From the NCBI RefSeq assembly GCF_003667545.1, contig NZ_RCUV01000017.1, forward strand, positions 29,879 to 93,878: a stretch of 64,000 nucleotides of DNA. The letters are read 5' to 3'. The number at the start of each line of letters is the position of its first letter. Within the stretch, counting starts at the first letter, position 1. This DNA is from Mycetocola manganoxydans. Its GTDB lineage: Bacteria > Actinomycetota > Actinomycetes > Actinomycetales > Microbacteriaceae. The notes beneath the pieces are model-generated. The model had not been told where the DNA came from and ran no database searches. It was given only the letters and a program-made list of their open reading frames with translations. Shown here piece by piece: positions 28,401 to 36,806 of this stretch. A program made the position numbers and the translations under genes.

Positions 28401-28975
28401 TCGAACGCCGTGGCGATCAGGCCGGTCACTTCGACTTGCGCAACGGCTCCGTCGTGCGCCGTGGTTCCCGTCCGCGTCGCCGCGATCTCGCGCTCCATGA
28501 ATGCGACGACCTCGGCAACTGCCGCATGATGCACCTCCGCGATCCGCGACTGTGTCGCTGCGTCCGCCACACCCCAAAGGATGCTCGCCGACTTCGGAAT
28601 CGAGAACGTGAAGTCGTATCCGGCGACCGCACGTCGCCGGGCACTCATCTCCTGGGACATGCCGGTCGGCGCTGGATCTGCTGGGCTTCGGTACACGGGA
28701 TAGGCGCAACCAAGAGGCGAGCCGTCGACCGGGTCTCGCCCCAACCCGATCAAGCTCTGCAGATGTGGCTCCGTCACTTCATCGCCCTCGACGATGCGAC
28801 CCGAGCCGAGGCCAGGGAGGCCGCTTCCCATCCATCGACCCGGCGGCGTTCCTTTCGCGCCGTAGTAACGAGTCAACGGCGTGGACAGCGACCGCTGCCC
28901 GTCTCCAGCAGCCACTGTGCGCAGCAGGTACTTGTAGCCATTGCCGGCGCTCATTACCCGCATCGACACCGTCAC
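25484..28975 (-). CDS. MobF-family relaxase/helicase (TrwC/TraA-like)
   Basis: A 1163-aa relaxase. The TrwC-type N-terminal domain shows tandem tyrosines (LTRYYGAKGTPPGRW, Y37/Y38), then YDFTFSIPKSASILWG and the metal-binding three-His motif DPHLHTHVV (H202, H204, H206). The C-terminal half is a RecD-like helicase with Walker A GPAGAGKTT near residue 530, IIDEAS, VGDHAQLQS and a final YAITSHRAQGIT. The chosen start is GTG at 28975, with GGAGGT 6 bases upstream; ATG at 29023 and ATG at 28990 lack this. It would nick an oriT and pilot single-stranded DNA, making the island mobilisable. No coupling protein or type IV secretion gene is in the window. Confidence 0.92.
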   Translation of the reverse strand: MTVSMRVMSAGNGYKYLLRTVAAGDGQRSLSTPLTRYYGAKGTPPGRWMGSGLPGLGSGRIVEGDEVTEPHLQSLIGLGRDPVDGSPLGCAYPVYRSPADPAPTGMSQEMSARRRAVAGYDFTFSIPKSASILWGVADAATQSRIAEVHHAAVAEVVAFMEREIAATRTGTTAHDGAVAQVEVTGLIATAFDHFDSRASDPHLHTHVVISNKVQTVFDSKWRSLDGRPMHAAVVALSELHEALFADALTRALGVQWERRERGRDRHPAWAISFIPEALVAEFSTRSRHIDVETDELIEAYVGRRGRRPGPATIMKLRAQAALSTRPSKQVRSLTELTREWRARAEQVLERDATTWASTASAGSPALLIRAEEVPPEAVHSLGLSVMTAVSEKRSTWRHWNLVAEAARQTMGLRFASASEREAVLDRVVDAAERASLRITPPDLASSPEAFRREDGTSVFRPRRSLVFTSSELLDAETRLLERAANEKGPRVALATLRSVSRTPMPGVDVLADNQLGALEKIAGSGRVIDVLVGPAGAGKTTAMYALRQAWEAAHGAGSVIGLAPSAAAAQVLGEDLGIPTENLAKWWQNHLVHGATFRSGQLAIIDEASLAGTLSLDRVTALASDSGAKVLLVGDHAQLQSVDAGGGFSLLVHNRSDAPELVDVYRFAEEWEKGASLGLRHGDPESIELYVAHDRIREGSTDVMADAAYEAWRSDTHAGKRTLLISDSNEAVASLNLRARTELILEGRVDALREVALHDGTRAGVGDTVITRRNDRRLRAGRSWVRNGDQWTVVAVHRNGSVELRPHERRSSVLLPAEYSQRHIELGYAITSHRAQGITTDTAHVVVASSMTRENFYVAMTRGRETNTAYVAVDQPDVAHVGPRPGNDTDPTARSVLYGVLQHVGAESSAHATIAGEQDAWGSIAQLAAEYETIAAAAQRERWASILRDIGLAPSQANDAVHSDAFGALTAELRRAEALHLNVRSLLQRTVVARGFDDAEDVAAVLHSRIASAIARNGGASRPGREPALLVGLIPPALGPMEPDMRRALDERSEMMEARASVVLDAALLTRAPWALTLGPTPRGSAAAAWRRSACTVAAYRDRYGVVSARALGPSPRTMAQERDAARARAALRAAQQLAEQGHAFETSGVVIRSGRKPVGLRF

Positions 28976-29066
28976 CGGGACACCTCCCATATTGCTTAAG
29001 AGGTGCGCCACCTCGACCTGCAAGAGGCGTGGCAGTTCAGGTTTGGGTTTCGAACCGGTCGCTCAA

Positions 29067-29119
29067 GAGGCCGCTGAAGCCGGATCGTCGAGATCGCGGC
29101 CTCAACGCCGTCGCGGCGT
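29067..29119. repeat. Two inverted repeats upstream of the relaxase (candidate oriT region)
   Basis: GAGGCCGC at 29067-29074 pairs perfectly with GCGGCCTC at 29096-29103, and ACGCCG at 29105-29110 pairs with CGGCGT at 29114-29119. They lie about 90 bases upstream of the MobF start, in the 306-base divergent gap between the relaxase and the DUF262 gene, where MobF oriT sites commonly sit. A nic site cannot be identified by eye. The rest of the gap holds the two divergent promoters, which are not clear. Confidence 0.3.
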
Positions 29120-29281
29120 CAGCGCCCTCATGACTACCGTTTGATTCCTCCTCGCCTCCTGCGTAGGGCTTTCGAGCCCGTTTCCGGCTGGCTAGCACAG
29201 GTTTTCGGACAACGCGGTACTCAAGTGTTCCCAGTCGAAAACAGCTCCGGCCTCCGAACGCGACACCGATATCGTTGGGAC

Positions 29282-30400
29282 ATGACCCACATTGATCCTG
29301 ATCCGACCGCGCCAAATCTATTCGACCGCGTACTCACCGACGACGAGCTTGAGGACATCACGGCTGCGGAAGAGATTTCCTCCGCAGTCACGTTCTCGAC
29401 CCAGTCCTTCGATGTGGCGGGCCTTGTTCTTCGCTTGGATCGCGGATCGATGCTTGTTCCGACCTACGGAAAGGACGATGCCAGAATCGACACAGACGGG
29501 TTCCAACGCGGATTCGTCTGGACCAAGGCTCAGATGGACCGATTTATCGAATCGCTTCTTCTCGGGTTTCCGATCCCGGGCATATTCCTAGTCAAGCAAA
29601 CGGCAAGCAATCGGCTGCTCGTGTTGGACGGGCAGCAACGTTTGCTCACTCTTCAAAGGTTCTATGAGGGGATCCACGCGAAGAAGGAGTTCTCTCTGAA
29701 AAACGTCAGCGAGCAGTTCAAGGGCCTGACGTACAAGACGCTCGGCGACTCTCTCCAGTTTCGTTTAGACGACTCCTATCTACACGCGACAATCGTGACG
29801 ACAGACGGCTCAGCAGAGATGAACGAGGCGATCTACCAAATCTTCGAGCGCCTCAATTCAGGTGGAACTCAACTGACCGCTCATGAGATACGGGTTGCAC
29901 TTTCCGCGGGGCCCATCATCGAACTCCTCGAACGGCTGAACTCGAATGAGTCCTGGCGTGGATTGTATGGCCCACGTAGCGCCCGCCTGCGCGACCAGGA
30001 GCTCACGCTCCGCATCATCGCACTGTTCACCAATGCTGATAAGTACGCACGACCGCTGAAAACGTTCCTCAACAGCTTTGCGAGCACCGTGCGTCAGCCC
30101 ACCGACACGGTGGTCGCCGCAAGCAAGTTGTTTGAACAGGCGGCCGAGGTCCTTTTGCCCCTTGGGCCTTCGGCACTTCGCAACCAAGGGGCTTCCCAGA
30201 TCAATGCGGCCCGAACGGAAGCGATTTTCGTGGGTGCCATGCGCGCGATTGCTGATGGGAGGCTAACCACAAATCTTCAGCTAGCGATCGACGCGTTGGA
30301 TAAGGACGCGGAATTTGTTACTGCCACCACGCGCTCCACAGCGGACAAGGACTTCGTACTACTCCGGCTAGACAAGGCAGCGAAGGCCTTCTCCGCGTGA
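29282..30400 (+). CDS. DUF262 (GmrSD N-terminal/ParB-like) protein
   Basis: A 372-aa DUF262 protein. The family signature is present: FQRGFVWTKAQMDRFIESLL, then GFPIPGIFLV, then VLDGQQRLLTL with DGQQR at 116-120, and IFERLNSGGTQLTAHEIR. DUF262 is a ParB/Srx-fold domain with DGQQR as its nucleotide-binding motif, and it forms the NTPase part of GmrSD-type restriction enzymes. No DUF1524 HNH domain follows. ATG at 29282 is used because the upstream in-frame extension has no ribosome site or conserved residues. It overlaps the HEPN gene by GTGA, so the two likely form one NTP-driven defence or toxin unit. Confidence 0.85.
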   Translation: MTHIDPDPTAPNLFDRVLTDDELEDITAAEEISSAVTFSTQSFDVAGLVLRLDRGSMLVPTYGKDDARIDTDGFQRGFVWTKAQMDRFIESLLLGFPIPGIFLVKQTASNRLLVLDGQQRLLTLQRFYEGIHAKKEFSLKNVSEQFKGLTYKTLGDSLQFRLDDSYLHATIVTTDGSAEMNEAIYQIFERLNSGGTQLTAHEIRVALSAGPIIELLERLNSNESWRGLYGPRSARLRDQELTLRIIALFTNADKYARPLKTFLNSFASTVRQPTDTVVAASKLFEQAAEVLLPLGPSALRNQGASQINAARTEAIFVGAMRAIADGRLTTNLQLAIDALDKDAEFVTATTRSTADKDFVLLRLDKAAKAFSA

Positions 30401-30924
30401 CCAGTTGGCCGCCGGCCGCCGTTCGGAGCCGCAAACAAGACCTGCTCGAGCTGACAACGGTGCTCCAGGGTCTTGACCCAAAGGCAGGTGATCTCACTGT
30501 GGCACTCTCCCGTTACACGATTGTGCGCGCTGCGGGGTATATCGAAGCGGTCCGCGACGACGTCGCCGATCTGTTCGTCAGTCGCGTAGCGATCGACCTC
30601 GTAACCAATCGCATCCGATCCGGACTGCGGGGCGGCCAGGGTGTGCGCCCCGCCCAATTGATCGATTTTGTGCAATCCTTTCATCCCGAGTGGGCAATCG
30701 AACTGACGGACTTTCTCGATGACGATTCCGGCCTCCGGAACAGGCGCAGCGATCTGGGTGCGCTCGTGAATGCCCGAAAAAAGATTGCACACGGAGACGG
30801 TGATTCAGTTGGCCCTTCCCATGCCCTTCGGTGGGCCTCCACAGCCCAGGAGGTCGGAGGCTGGCTCGTGAAGCGCTTCGATCCGAGTCGAGACTTCTAC
30901 TCGCGAGTCTCAACGACACCCTAA
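30397..30924 (+). CDS. HEPN-domain protein (MAE_28990-like), partner of DUF262
   Basis: A 175-aa helical protein. The motif VNARKKIAHG gives R127-x4-H132, the catalytic R-x4-6-H signature of HEPN ribonucleases, preceded by RNRRSDLGALV. The overall layout (an N-terminal helical bundle with RAAGYIEAVRDDVADLF, the motif in the C-terminal third) resembles MAE_28990/MAE_18760-like HEPN proteins. GTG at 30397 overlaps the DUF262 stop as GTGA. A DUF262 regulator with a HEPN RNase suggests a two-gene abortive-infection module. Cleavage of RNA is predicted from the motif only. Confidence 0.75.
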   Translation: MTSWPPAAVRSRKQDLLELTTVLQGLDPKAGDLTVALSRYTIVRAAGYIEAVRDDVADLFVSRVAIDLVTNRIRSGLRGGQGVRPAQLIDFVQSFHPEWAIELTDFLDDDSGLRNRRSDLGALVNARKKIAHGDGDSVGPSHALRWASTAQEVGGWLVKRFDPSRDFYSRVSTTP

Positions 30925-31065
30925 GGTGTTGGACGATCCGCTGACCGCGATCGGCAGCAGCGCCAGCCCAAGTTAGTGCGTCAGCCGCCGGGAGCGGCTT
31001 AATCGGCTTTCGTGGCTAGCTGTTCCTCGAAGCTGTCGAGGCCCTCTCTTCAACGACCGCGTGAA

Positions 31066-31092
31066 ACGGTGCCGCCACCGCGGAGGCACCGT
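31066..31092. repeat. Degenerate palindrome beside the integrase remnant
   Basis: ACGGTGCC at 31066-31073 pairs with GGCACCGT at 31085-31092, and the inner part is mismatched. It is the decayed counterpart of the three perfect palindromes that follow the intact integrase at 37,933-38,096, and lies in the same position relative to the integrase 3' end. Confidence 0.6.
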
Positions 31093-31510
31093 GAACCTTC
31101 GTCCTTCGCGAAGGCCCGATCGAGGAGCGCGGCGGTGGCCGGGTTCACCACCTCGCTGCGCTGAATGTAGTGCTGCCCCGTGATCTTGTGTCCGTGTGGC
31201 CGAGCATTTCTGAGGCGAGTTCAGTACCGGCGTTGGCGTTGACCGCGGTCGCAACCGTGCGACGGAACATGTGCGGGGTCACTGCCTTGATGCCGGCTCC
31301 TTCGAGTACCTGTCGCAGTTGTCTGCGCACGTTCGAGGTTGTCAGCGGGGTACCGTCCCGGGATTGGATAAAGCAATTCGTCCAGACCCAGACTCCCCAC
31401 CTTGGCGAGCCGCCGGCGGACCGCGTCGGCGGTGAAGGTGTGGATGGCGACAGCACGGGTGGACCTGGCGGTTTTGGGGTGATCCTGCCAGAAAGTCTGC
31501 TCACCTTTGC
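31089..31510 (-). pseudogene. Tyrosine integrase remnant (C-terminal part, frameshifted)
   Basis: About 420 bases nearly identical in order and sequence to the 3' part of the intact integrase at 38,100-39,287. It keeps QSRDGTPLTTSNVRRQLRQV and PHMFRRTVATAVN but lacks the N-terminal half: homology stops at about 31,510. One base is missing near 31,185 relative to the intact copy (ATCTTGTGTCCG against ATCTTGGTGTCCG), which shifts the frame after LGHTDT and removes the catalytic tyrosine. It marks the end of an older element inserted at the same tRNA-Pro type of site. It is not functional. Confidence 0.85.
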
Positions 31511-31665
31511 GCTGGCAATTTCAACTTGGGGTTGGAGGCAGGGTTCTAGGCAGTCACGCGGGATCCCTTACTGCATCGGAGTGAGGGAAGTACCGCCGAC
31601 CCGCTCTCTACGACTTCGACATCGTTTCTGGATAGGGTCGTTTTCATGGAGCGGGGCAGCAGATC

Positions 31666-32202
31666 ATGATCGAGTATCCACCAGGCCACGATCCCGATTT
31701 CTGGGAGCCGGACCCCGGCGTGCAGTCGCACCGATTCGCCCTCGGCAACACTTCCAGGTCGAGCGCAGGCGCTCCACCGCTCATCGCTATCGGCATGAAC
31801 CCCTCGCACGCGCGGGAAGCACAGGCCGACAGGACCGTTAACAGGCTCATCGAGGCCAGCGTGCGCCACGGCTACGCCGGCTGGGTCATGCTCAACCTCT
31901 ATCCGGAGCGTTCGCCCAAGCCGAGCCAGCTCTCCGCGTTCGACGCGGCCCTATCGGCGCTGAACTGCGCCGCGATCGAACAGGTGCTGCTGAGATATGG
32001 CGCGACCGAGGTGCTCGGCGCGTGGGGAAACATGCCCCACCGCACGCTCAAGCGCGCGAAGACCGACGTCGTGGCGCTGCTCGACCAGATGGGAGTCCGG
32101 TTGTTCACTTGGGATCCTCTGACCAACAAGGGCAACCCTCGCCACCCGAGCCCGCCGGGCAGACCCCTAGCGATGCTCGGCCCGAAGCAGTATCTGATCT
32201 GA
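31666..32202 (+). CDS. DUF1643 domain protein
   Basis: A 178-aa DUF1643 protein, recognisable by LIAIGMNPSHAREAQADRTV near residue 40, then GWVMLNLYPERSP, GAWGN and a C-terminal LGPKQYL. DUF1643 proteins have about 150-180 residues, are common on mobile elements, and have no settled function; the fold is thought to resemble uracil-DNA glycosylases. ATG at 31666 follows a GGAGCGG element. It is the first gene after the integrase remnant and so belongs to the younger element. The next gene lies 58 bases downstream on the same strand and may be functionally linked. Confidence 0.8.
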   Translation: MIEYPPGHDPDFWEPDPGVQSHRFALGNTSRSSAGAPPLIAIGMNPSHAREAQADRTVNRLIEASVRHGYAGWVMLNLYPERSPKPSQLSAFDAALSALNCAAIEQVLLRYGATEVLGAWGNMPHRTLKRAKTDVVALLDQMGVRLFTWDPLTNKGNPRHPSPPGRPLAMLGPKQYLI

Positions 32203-32260
32203 TCCTGACTCAGGCGGGATAGTTCATGTCTTCCTCTAGAGTCATTGGCATGGAGCATGG

Positions 32261-32797
32261 ATGAGTGAAGATTCTTGGTACTCGGAGCGCCGCGCTCGTT
32301 GGAAGCCTGATCATGTCCGGCTGCTACTCATCGCGGAGAGTGCGCCTGACGACGGTGGCGACATTGCCAAGCGGCGCTTCTTCTACGACGAAAACTTGAC
32401 CGGCAAGGACGGACTATTCCGTGAAGTCGTCCGAGCCCTCATCATCAATCCAGCGCTGGCGACGGGGCCGAACGCAAAAGTGCCCTGGCTAGAGAAGCTC
32501 AAGGCCGGGGGCGTTTACCTAATCGATCTCGCTTCGGTGCCGGTCAACCATCACTCACCATCAGAGCGAGCCGTCGCGTTGCAGCGCAACATTGCCGCGA
32601 CCGTCTCGCTCGCCGCCGAGCTCAAGCCGGACGGAGTCGTTCTGGTGAAGCAGAATGTCTTTGAGCTTCTGCAGGGCCCGATCCTCGAGGCTGGCCTACC
32701 GTTGCTCCATGACGAGTTCATCCCATTTCCGGGCAGCGGACAGCAGAAGCGCTTCCGAGAGCGGTTCGCGACAGCCATAGAGAAGCTACCGGTCTAG
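32261..32797 (+). CDS. Hypothetical 178-aa protein, possibly UDG-like fold
   Basis: The protein opens with VRLLLIAESAPDDGG, followed by RRFFYDENLTGKDGLFREVV, GVYLIDLASVPVNHH, DGVVLVKQNVF, and a C-terminal PFPGSGQQKRFRERF. The alternating strand-helix order and an IAES loop after the first strand resemble uracil-DNA-glycosylase-like folds, but catalytic residues cannot be assigned. ATG at 32261 follows ATGGAGCATGG. It is co-oriented with the DUF1643 gene and converges on the next gene; the 263-base gap between contains only short GC hairpins. Confidence 0.6.
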   Translation: MSEDSWYSERRARWKPDHVRLLLIAESAPDDGGDIAKRRFFYDENLTGKDGLFREVVRALIINPALATGPNAKVPWLEKLKAGGVYLIDLASVPVNHHSPSERAVALQRNIAATVSLAAELKPDGVVLVKQNVFELLQGPILEAGLPLLHDEFIPFPGSGQQKRFRERFATAIEKLPV

Positions 32798-33060
32798 GTC
32801 TCCGATCACTCGCTAGCTTGACGCGGCACGACCGTAAGCGCCAGGACAGGAACGGGTGCAAAGCAGTCCTTCCGCTTGCAACAGGCTTTGTGCCCCCCAG
32901 CCGAGAGGCTGAGGGGAGACAGGGCGCCCGCACGGTCGGGGGCAGATTCCAGCGGTAGCACCACCGTTGCTTCGCCGCCCGGTTACCAAGGCTGCCTTCG
33001 ACGCTGTGGTCGCTGCGTTCTCGCCCGGCACGACCGTATGTGTCCGACAGCGTCACTCGT

Positions 33061-33516
33061 TCAAATGCCGGGCCCAGCGTCATCCGGATACCGGACCTCC
33101 CGCGCGAGCTGTGCGATTCGCTCCCACGGGAGATGCTTGCGCAGCAGCCCTGAACGTTTCCTGGCGCCCGGCTCGTCCCTCGCTGCATCGGCAGCTTCCT
33201 GCACAACGACGGGGTGCTCCCCTAGCGCCTCTGCCATCCAAACGACCGCCGCCGGGCACAGCAAGCGGTTGTACGTTTTTCGCGCGCTCGTGTTGGGCTC
33301 CGCACGCGTGAACGCCCCCGAGCCGCGGCTGTCCTGGTCACTGAACCAGCGGACCATGTGCTCTTTTTGACTCGACCACCAAGTACCCCTGAGCTGGGGC
33401 AGGTCACGCTCGTAGGCGTCTGAGACAGGAAGGTGCGGCTCCAGCCGCCTGAGTACGCGGGCGAAGTCGCGCACGTGCATGTCGTCGCTCAGAGATCTGC
33501 CGGCCATGATCACCAT
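33061..33516 (-). CDS. Hypothetical 151-aa protein (intact copy of a duplicated gene)
   Basis: The function is not recognised. The protein includes RDFARVLRRLEPHLPVSDAY, WWSSQKEHMVRWFSDQD, then TSARKTYNRLLCPAAVVWMA and LLRKHLPWERIAQLAREV. A decayed second copy lies at about 37,503-37,785, upstream of the integrase, so this is element-specific cargo or maintenance DNA. ATG at 33516 or ATG at 33507 may be the start; neither ribosome site is strong. The small, charged, helical product with a W-x-x-x-x motif is compatible with a nucleic-acid-binding or toxin-antitoxin type protein, but this is a guess. Confidence 0.65.
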   Translation of the reverse strand: MVIMAGRSLSDDMHVRDFARVLRRLEPHLPVSDAYERDLPQLRGTWWSSQKEHMVRWFSDQDSRGSGAFTRAEPNTSARKTYNRLLCPAAVVWMAEALGEHPVVVQEAADAARDEPGARKRSGLLRKHLPWERIAQLAREVRYPDDAGPGI

Positions 33517-33586
33517 GTTCCCATCAGTAGGAGAAGAGAGTGGGAGATGAACGCGCCTCTGCCACCTGACCCGCGAGGTCCGTCTG

Positions 33587-34204
33587 TCAGCGACTTCGCT
33601 GGTCCTCGCACGGTCTCAGTACCGTATCCACGGCGAGCGCCGCGGATACCATAAGCGAAAGCAGAGGATCTTCAAGCGTTCGATGCATTTGAAGCACATA
33701 GTCCGATTACATCCGAAAGCGAATGTTGAACCGGCCCCCGAACGGGGATGCCATCAAACCAAGGTTCTCCTGCACGATCTTACCCACGGGCGTACCATCG
33801 TGACGCATGACGGTCACTTTCGATTTCAGAACTGTGGCCGGCTTGATGAGCGTCAAGATCGGGCGGCCCGACGCGTCGACGATCTCGAGCCGCTTGGTGG
33901 CGTTGTCCCGCCCGACGACCATTCGCGACATGCCCGTGCCGAACTGCCGGACGCCGCCAACCTTGTGTGCGTGCTGACTGAAGACCGAATACTCAGCTTT
34001 CCTTTCGAATAACTTGGCTTTTTGGTTCACAACGAGGATCTGCTCGCTGATCAGTGTGCCGCCACCTGCGTGCGCGGCATCCGCGACGCCAAGCTTGCGG
34101 ACCTGCCGCTGCACATCTTTGTTGGCTGGCGCACTCGCAACGGCCGGCACGATAACGCGTGCGGGGAGTGATTGAACCTGCGTCGGAGGCCTCGCTTGAG
34201 TCAT
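33587..34204 (-). pseudogene. LURP-one/phospholipid-scramblase-like protein, broken
   Basis: The 5' part encodes a tubby-fold LURP-one/scramblase-like domain: LISEQILVVNQKAKLFERKA, GGVRQFGTGMSRM, LEIVDASGRPILTLIKPAT, DGTPVGKIVQENLG. After FNIRFRM a TAA stop occurs at 33707-33709. The same frame then continues SDYVLQMHRTLEDPLLSL and MVSAALAVDTVL to a stop at 33587, which is the normal C-terminal end of the family. About 50 codons of the middle segment are missing at this point. ATG at 34204 has GGAG 6 bases upstream; ATG at 34219 is the alternative. It is an internal deletion with a nonsense codon, so a pseudogene or a truncated 165-aa product. Confidence 0.8.
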
Positions 34205-34352
34205 GTCGCGCTCCGCCATCGGCAGCCGGCTCGGCGGGCTTGTGCTGGCAGATCGTGATCAAACGGGAGGCTGAACGCAACGTCAGTTGCAGCGCCGGCG
34301 GCACGAAGTCAGCGCAAGGCCACTGTGAGCGCAAGCCTTCGTACTCAGTCGG

Positions 34353-36806
34353 CTACCAGTGACGTCCCGAGATGCGGAACAACCTCCATTGACCGGGCGA
34401 TACCCGATTGCGAGCCATGATGTCGTCTTTCCACGTCGGCCATTGACTCGCAAGTAACTCGTGCAGAGCATGCATGTCGTCTGGTACTGATGCCGATGCG
34501 GTGGCGGCGCGAGCGACACGATAGCTTTCCCAAACGCTTGTGCCACCCGCAAGGGCGGAGTGGAAGATGCTCGCATAGAAACATGCGATCAAATCGTCGA
34601 TAGGTGCGGACGTCGAAATCACGACTTGCGCACCCTTTTCTATGAAGGTCACATCGAGAGGCGTCGCCCCGATTAGCTCTCCAACCGGAAAGTCGCCGGC
34701 TCCCGTGGAGCACGCGGACAAAAAGACAACATCAGTCTCAGAGAGATCGAGATCCAACATCACCGCCGCCGCAGAGAGTGGCGCCGCTGGACCAAGTTGA
34801 ATTCCCACCTCGTACTCCCTACTGCCTGTTCGAGCGTGTCCGGCTAGGTGCACAACAGACGGTAGCGGACCGGTGTGGAAGTCATCGTTGTGGGCCGCTT
34901 GAGTGATGGATCGCACGATCGCTACCTCGGTGTCGACCGCAGGAATGTGGGATGCGCCCTCACCCGAGAAGCCAAGAACGAGGGAGTCTCCGGCACCGTC
35001 CACGGCCGGTCGCGGCAGGAGGCTTTCGACCCGATGGGTAAAACTCGCTTCTTCAAAACCTAGCGCCAGCAACGCCTCGTGAAACGGCAAGTTGTATATG
35101 CCCGCGCCTGCCGACACGACTGCGAATTTGATCCCTTTTTCTTGAATCTCCCGCAGTCTTCTGAGTCCTTCAGCTAGGTATGCGGTTAGTTCTTCTAGGT
35201 CATCTGGCAGCTGAGAAAGATCCAGCTCCGCCGAGAACTCGAAAGTCTCGTAGTGCAGTTGCGTCTCATCGTCGACATAGGCGGTGTATGCGCGAAGGGT
35301 CAGGGGTGCATCCAACGTCGCGACAAACTGTACGATGGCCCGGCCCGGCCCGAGGTTCTCTATAGGTAAGGGTTCAAGCGCTTCGCGCGTGGACTTCGAC
35401 ACCTCGATGCGCAGCTTCTCTGTAGCCTCGCTGAGAAGCCTGTCGTCAACGGCCGCACCACGAAACCAGTCCGCGGTCGCTGACTTGAGAATTTGCAGCC
35501 GGTGCCTGTAGGCGATCCCGACGGAGGAAGCCCGGTCTAGCTCTGGTGCGCAAACCGCGAGGTTTTCAAAGAAGGTTCGCTCGATCTGCCTCATATAGGT
35601 CAGGCCGTCGAGGGCCGCCATCGGGGTAAACCAAGACGGCTCGCCGCTGGCCGCAAGCAGATCGGATACGATAGCTCGACCAGCCTCACGAATTTCCTCT
35701 GGCAGGAGAAATCCGAACGAAGTGACGTATTGGAGCCGGCTGCTCGGGTCAAGCCGGTAGACCTCAATACGGAGCACTCCCACCGCCAATAGTGCGCGTA
35801 ACCAATTGAGTGAGGACGCATTTGTGACGTTGTAGTGATAGGTCAAGTAGCCGGTGTCTGCCGGCCCGAACTCGAGCGGCACAACGAAAGTCACGCCTCT
35901 CTGGTCTTGGTCTAGGTCCAGACCCATCGCGGGTGCGTAACTCCAACGGTTGACTGCATGTAGCTCTTCATCAGTCTCTGCAACGAACATCCATGCTGAT
36001 ACATACCCAGCGGATGTGTTGAACATTCTCGCGCCGTTTACGGTGACCACGTCCCGTACCCAAGAAGGAATATCGGTTAGACCGGGGCCTGGCCATCCGC
36101 CTGGCATCGACCGGTGAACGTGGAGTGTGCCTTTTGCCTTTCGCAGCGCCTCAATGGCCCAGCCGACCTCGGGGCCACTCGACATGCTCGCGATAAGTTC
36201 AAGCAGCGAAAGCTTCCCCGCTAGGGCACGAACACCGTGCTGCTCGACTAGCCCGCGGACGAGATCGAGGTGGCTGCCTTCAACTTCCCACCAATAAGCC
36301 CTTCCTTGATGAGTCTCGGTTTCCACACTGAACTCGACCGCTTCGGAGCGCATTAGGAGATCCCGTAACGCCTCGACGTCACCTGCGACAGGAGAGAGAT
36401 TGCTGCTTGTGTACTGCTGGATCCGCCGTCCAGCTTGAGACGAAAGGAGTTGCGCGAGCAAGTCTGCCCTGCAAACACCTGTGTCGCGGCCGAGCTGGAA
36501 CAGTGCGATCCAACAGGGTAGGAGGTAGGACGAAGTCAACTCGTCAGCACTTCCCGATCGCCACCAATGCGAAATCAGATAATTGATGGCCTTTCCTGAG
36601 ACGAAGCCGTCGACGACCAAGTCGGTCTCGGCAACACCGAGCATGTGCCCCAACCCGACGTGGACGGTCACCAGCGCCCTTTCGCACGGAGTGAGGCCAG
36701 CAAACCCGTCAACCGCAGACAACCGGTCGGGACTGACACGATCGGAAACCGTGGCCAACCATCGCGAGCGTCCGCCCAAGAAAATATCTATCTCTACGCT
36801 GTCCAC
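34353..36806 (-). CDS. CHAT-domain caspase-like protease
   Basis: An 817-aa protein. The C-terminal CHAT domain shows the catalytic histidine in VVHLAGHARTG (about residues 651-657) and the catalytic cysteine in VVFLSACSTGAGD (about 695-703), followed by GELIGATPLDVTFIEKGAQ and VVISTSAPIDD. The N-terminal ~550 residues are unrecognised and probably regulatory or substrate-sensing; no TPR array, gasdermin-like partner or Cas gene is adjacent. GTG at 36806 has GGGGGA about 8 bases upstream. CHAT proteases act in bacterial immunity by cleaving toxins or partner proteins. A stand-alone defence protease is a reasonable inference, and its target is unknown. Confidence 0.85.
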   Translation of the reverse strand: MDSVEIDIFLGGRSRWLATVSDRVSPDRLSAVDGFAGLTPCERALVTVHVGLGHMLGVAETDLVVDGFVSGKAINYLISHWWRSGSADELTSSYLLPCWIALFQLGRDTGVCRADLLAQLLSSQAGRRIQQYTSSNLSPVAGDVEALRDLLMRSEAVEFSVETETHQGRAYWWEVEGSHLDLVRGLVEQHGVRALAGKLSLLELIASMSSGPEVGWAIEALRKAKGTLHVHRSMPGGWPGPGLTDIPSWVRDVVTVNGARMFNTSAGYVSAWMFVAETDEELHAVNRWSYAPAMGLDLDQDQRGVTFVVPLEFGPADTGYLTYHYNVTNASSLNWLRALLAVGVLRIEVYRLDPSSRLQYVTSFGFLLPEEIREAGRAIVSDLLAASGEPSWFTPMAALDGLTYMRQIERTFFENLAVCAPELDRASSVGIAYRHRLQILKSATADWFRGAAVDDRLLSEATEKLRIEVSKSTREALEPLPIENLGPGRAIVQFVATLDAPLTLRAYTAYVDDETQLHYETFEFSAELDLSQLPDDLEELTAYLAEGLRRLREIQEKGIKFAVVSAGAGIYNLPFHEALLALGFEEASFTHRVESLLPRPAVDGAGDSLVLGFSGEGASHIPAVDTEVAIVRSITQAAHNDDFHTGPLPSVVHLAGHARTGSREYEVGIQLGPAAPLSAAAVMLDLDLSETDVVFLSACSTGAGDFPVGELIGATPLDVTFIEKGAQVVISTSAPIDDLIACFYASIFHSALAGGTSVWESYRVARAATASASVPDDMHALHELLASQWPTWKDDIMARNRVSPGQWRLFRISGRHW

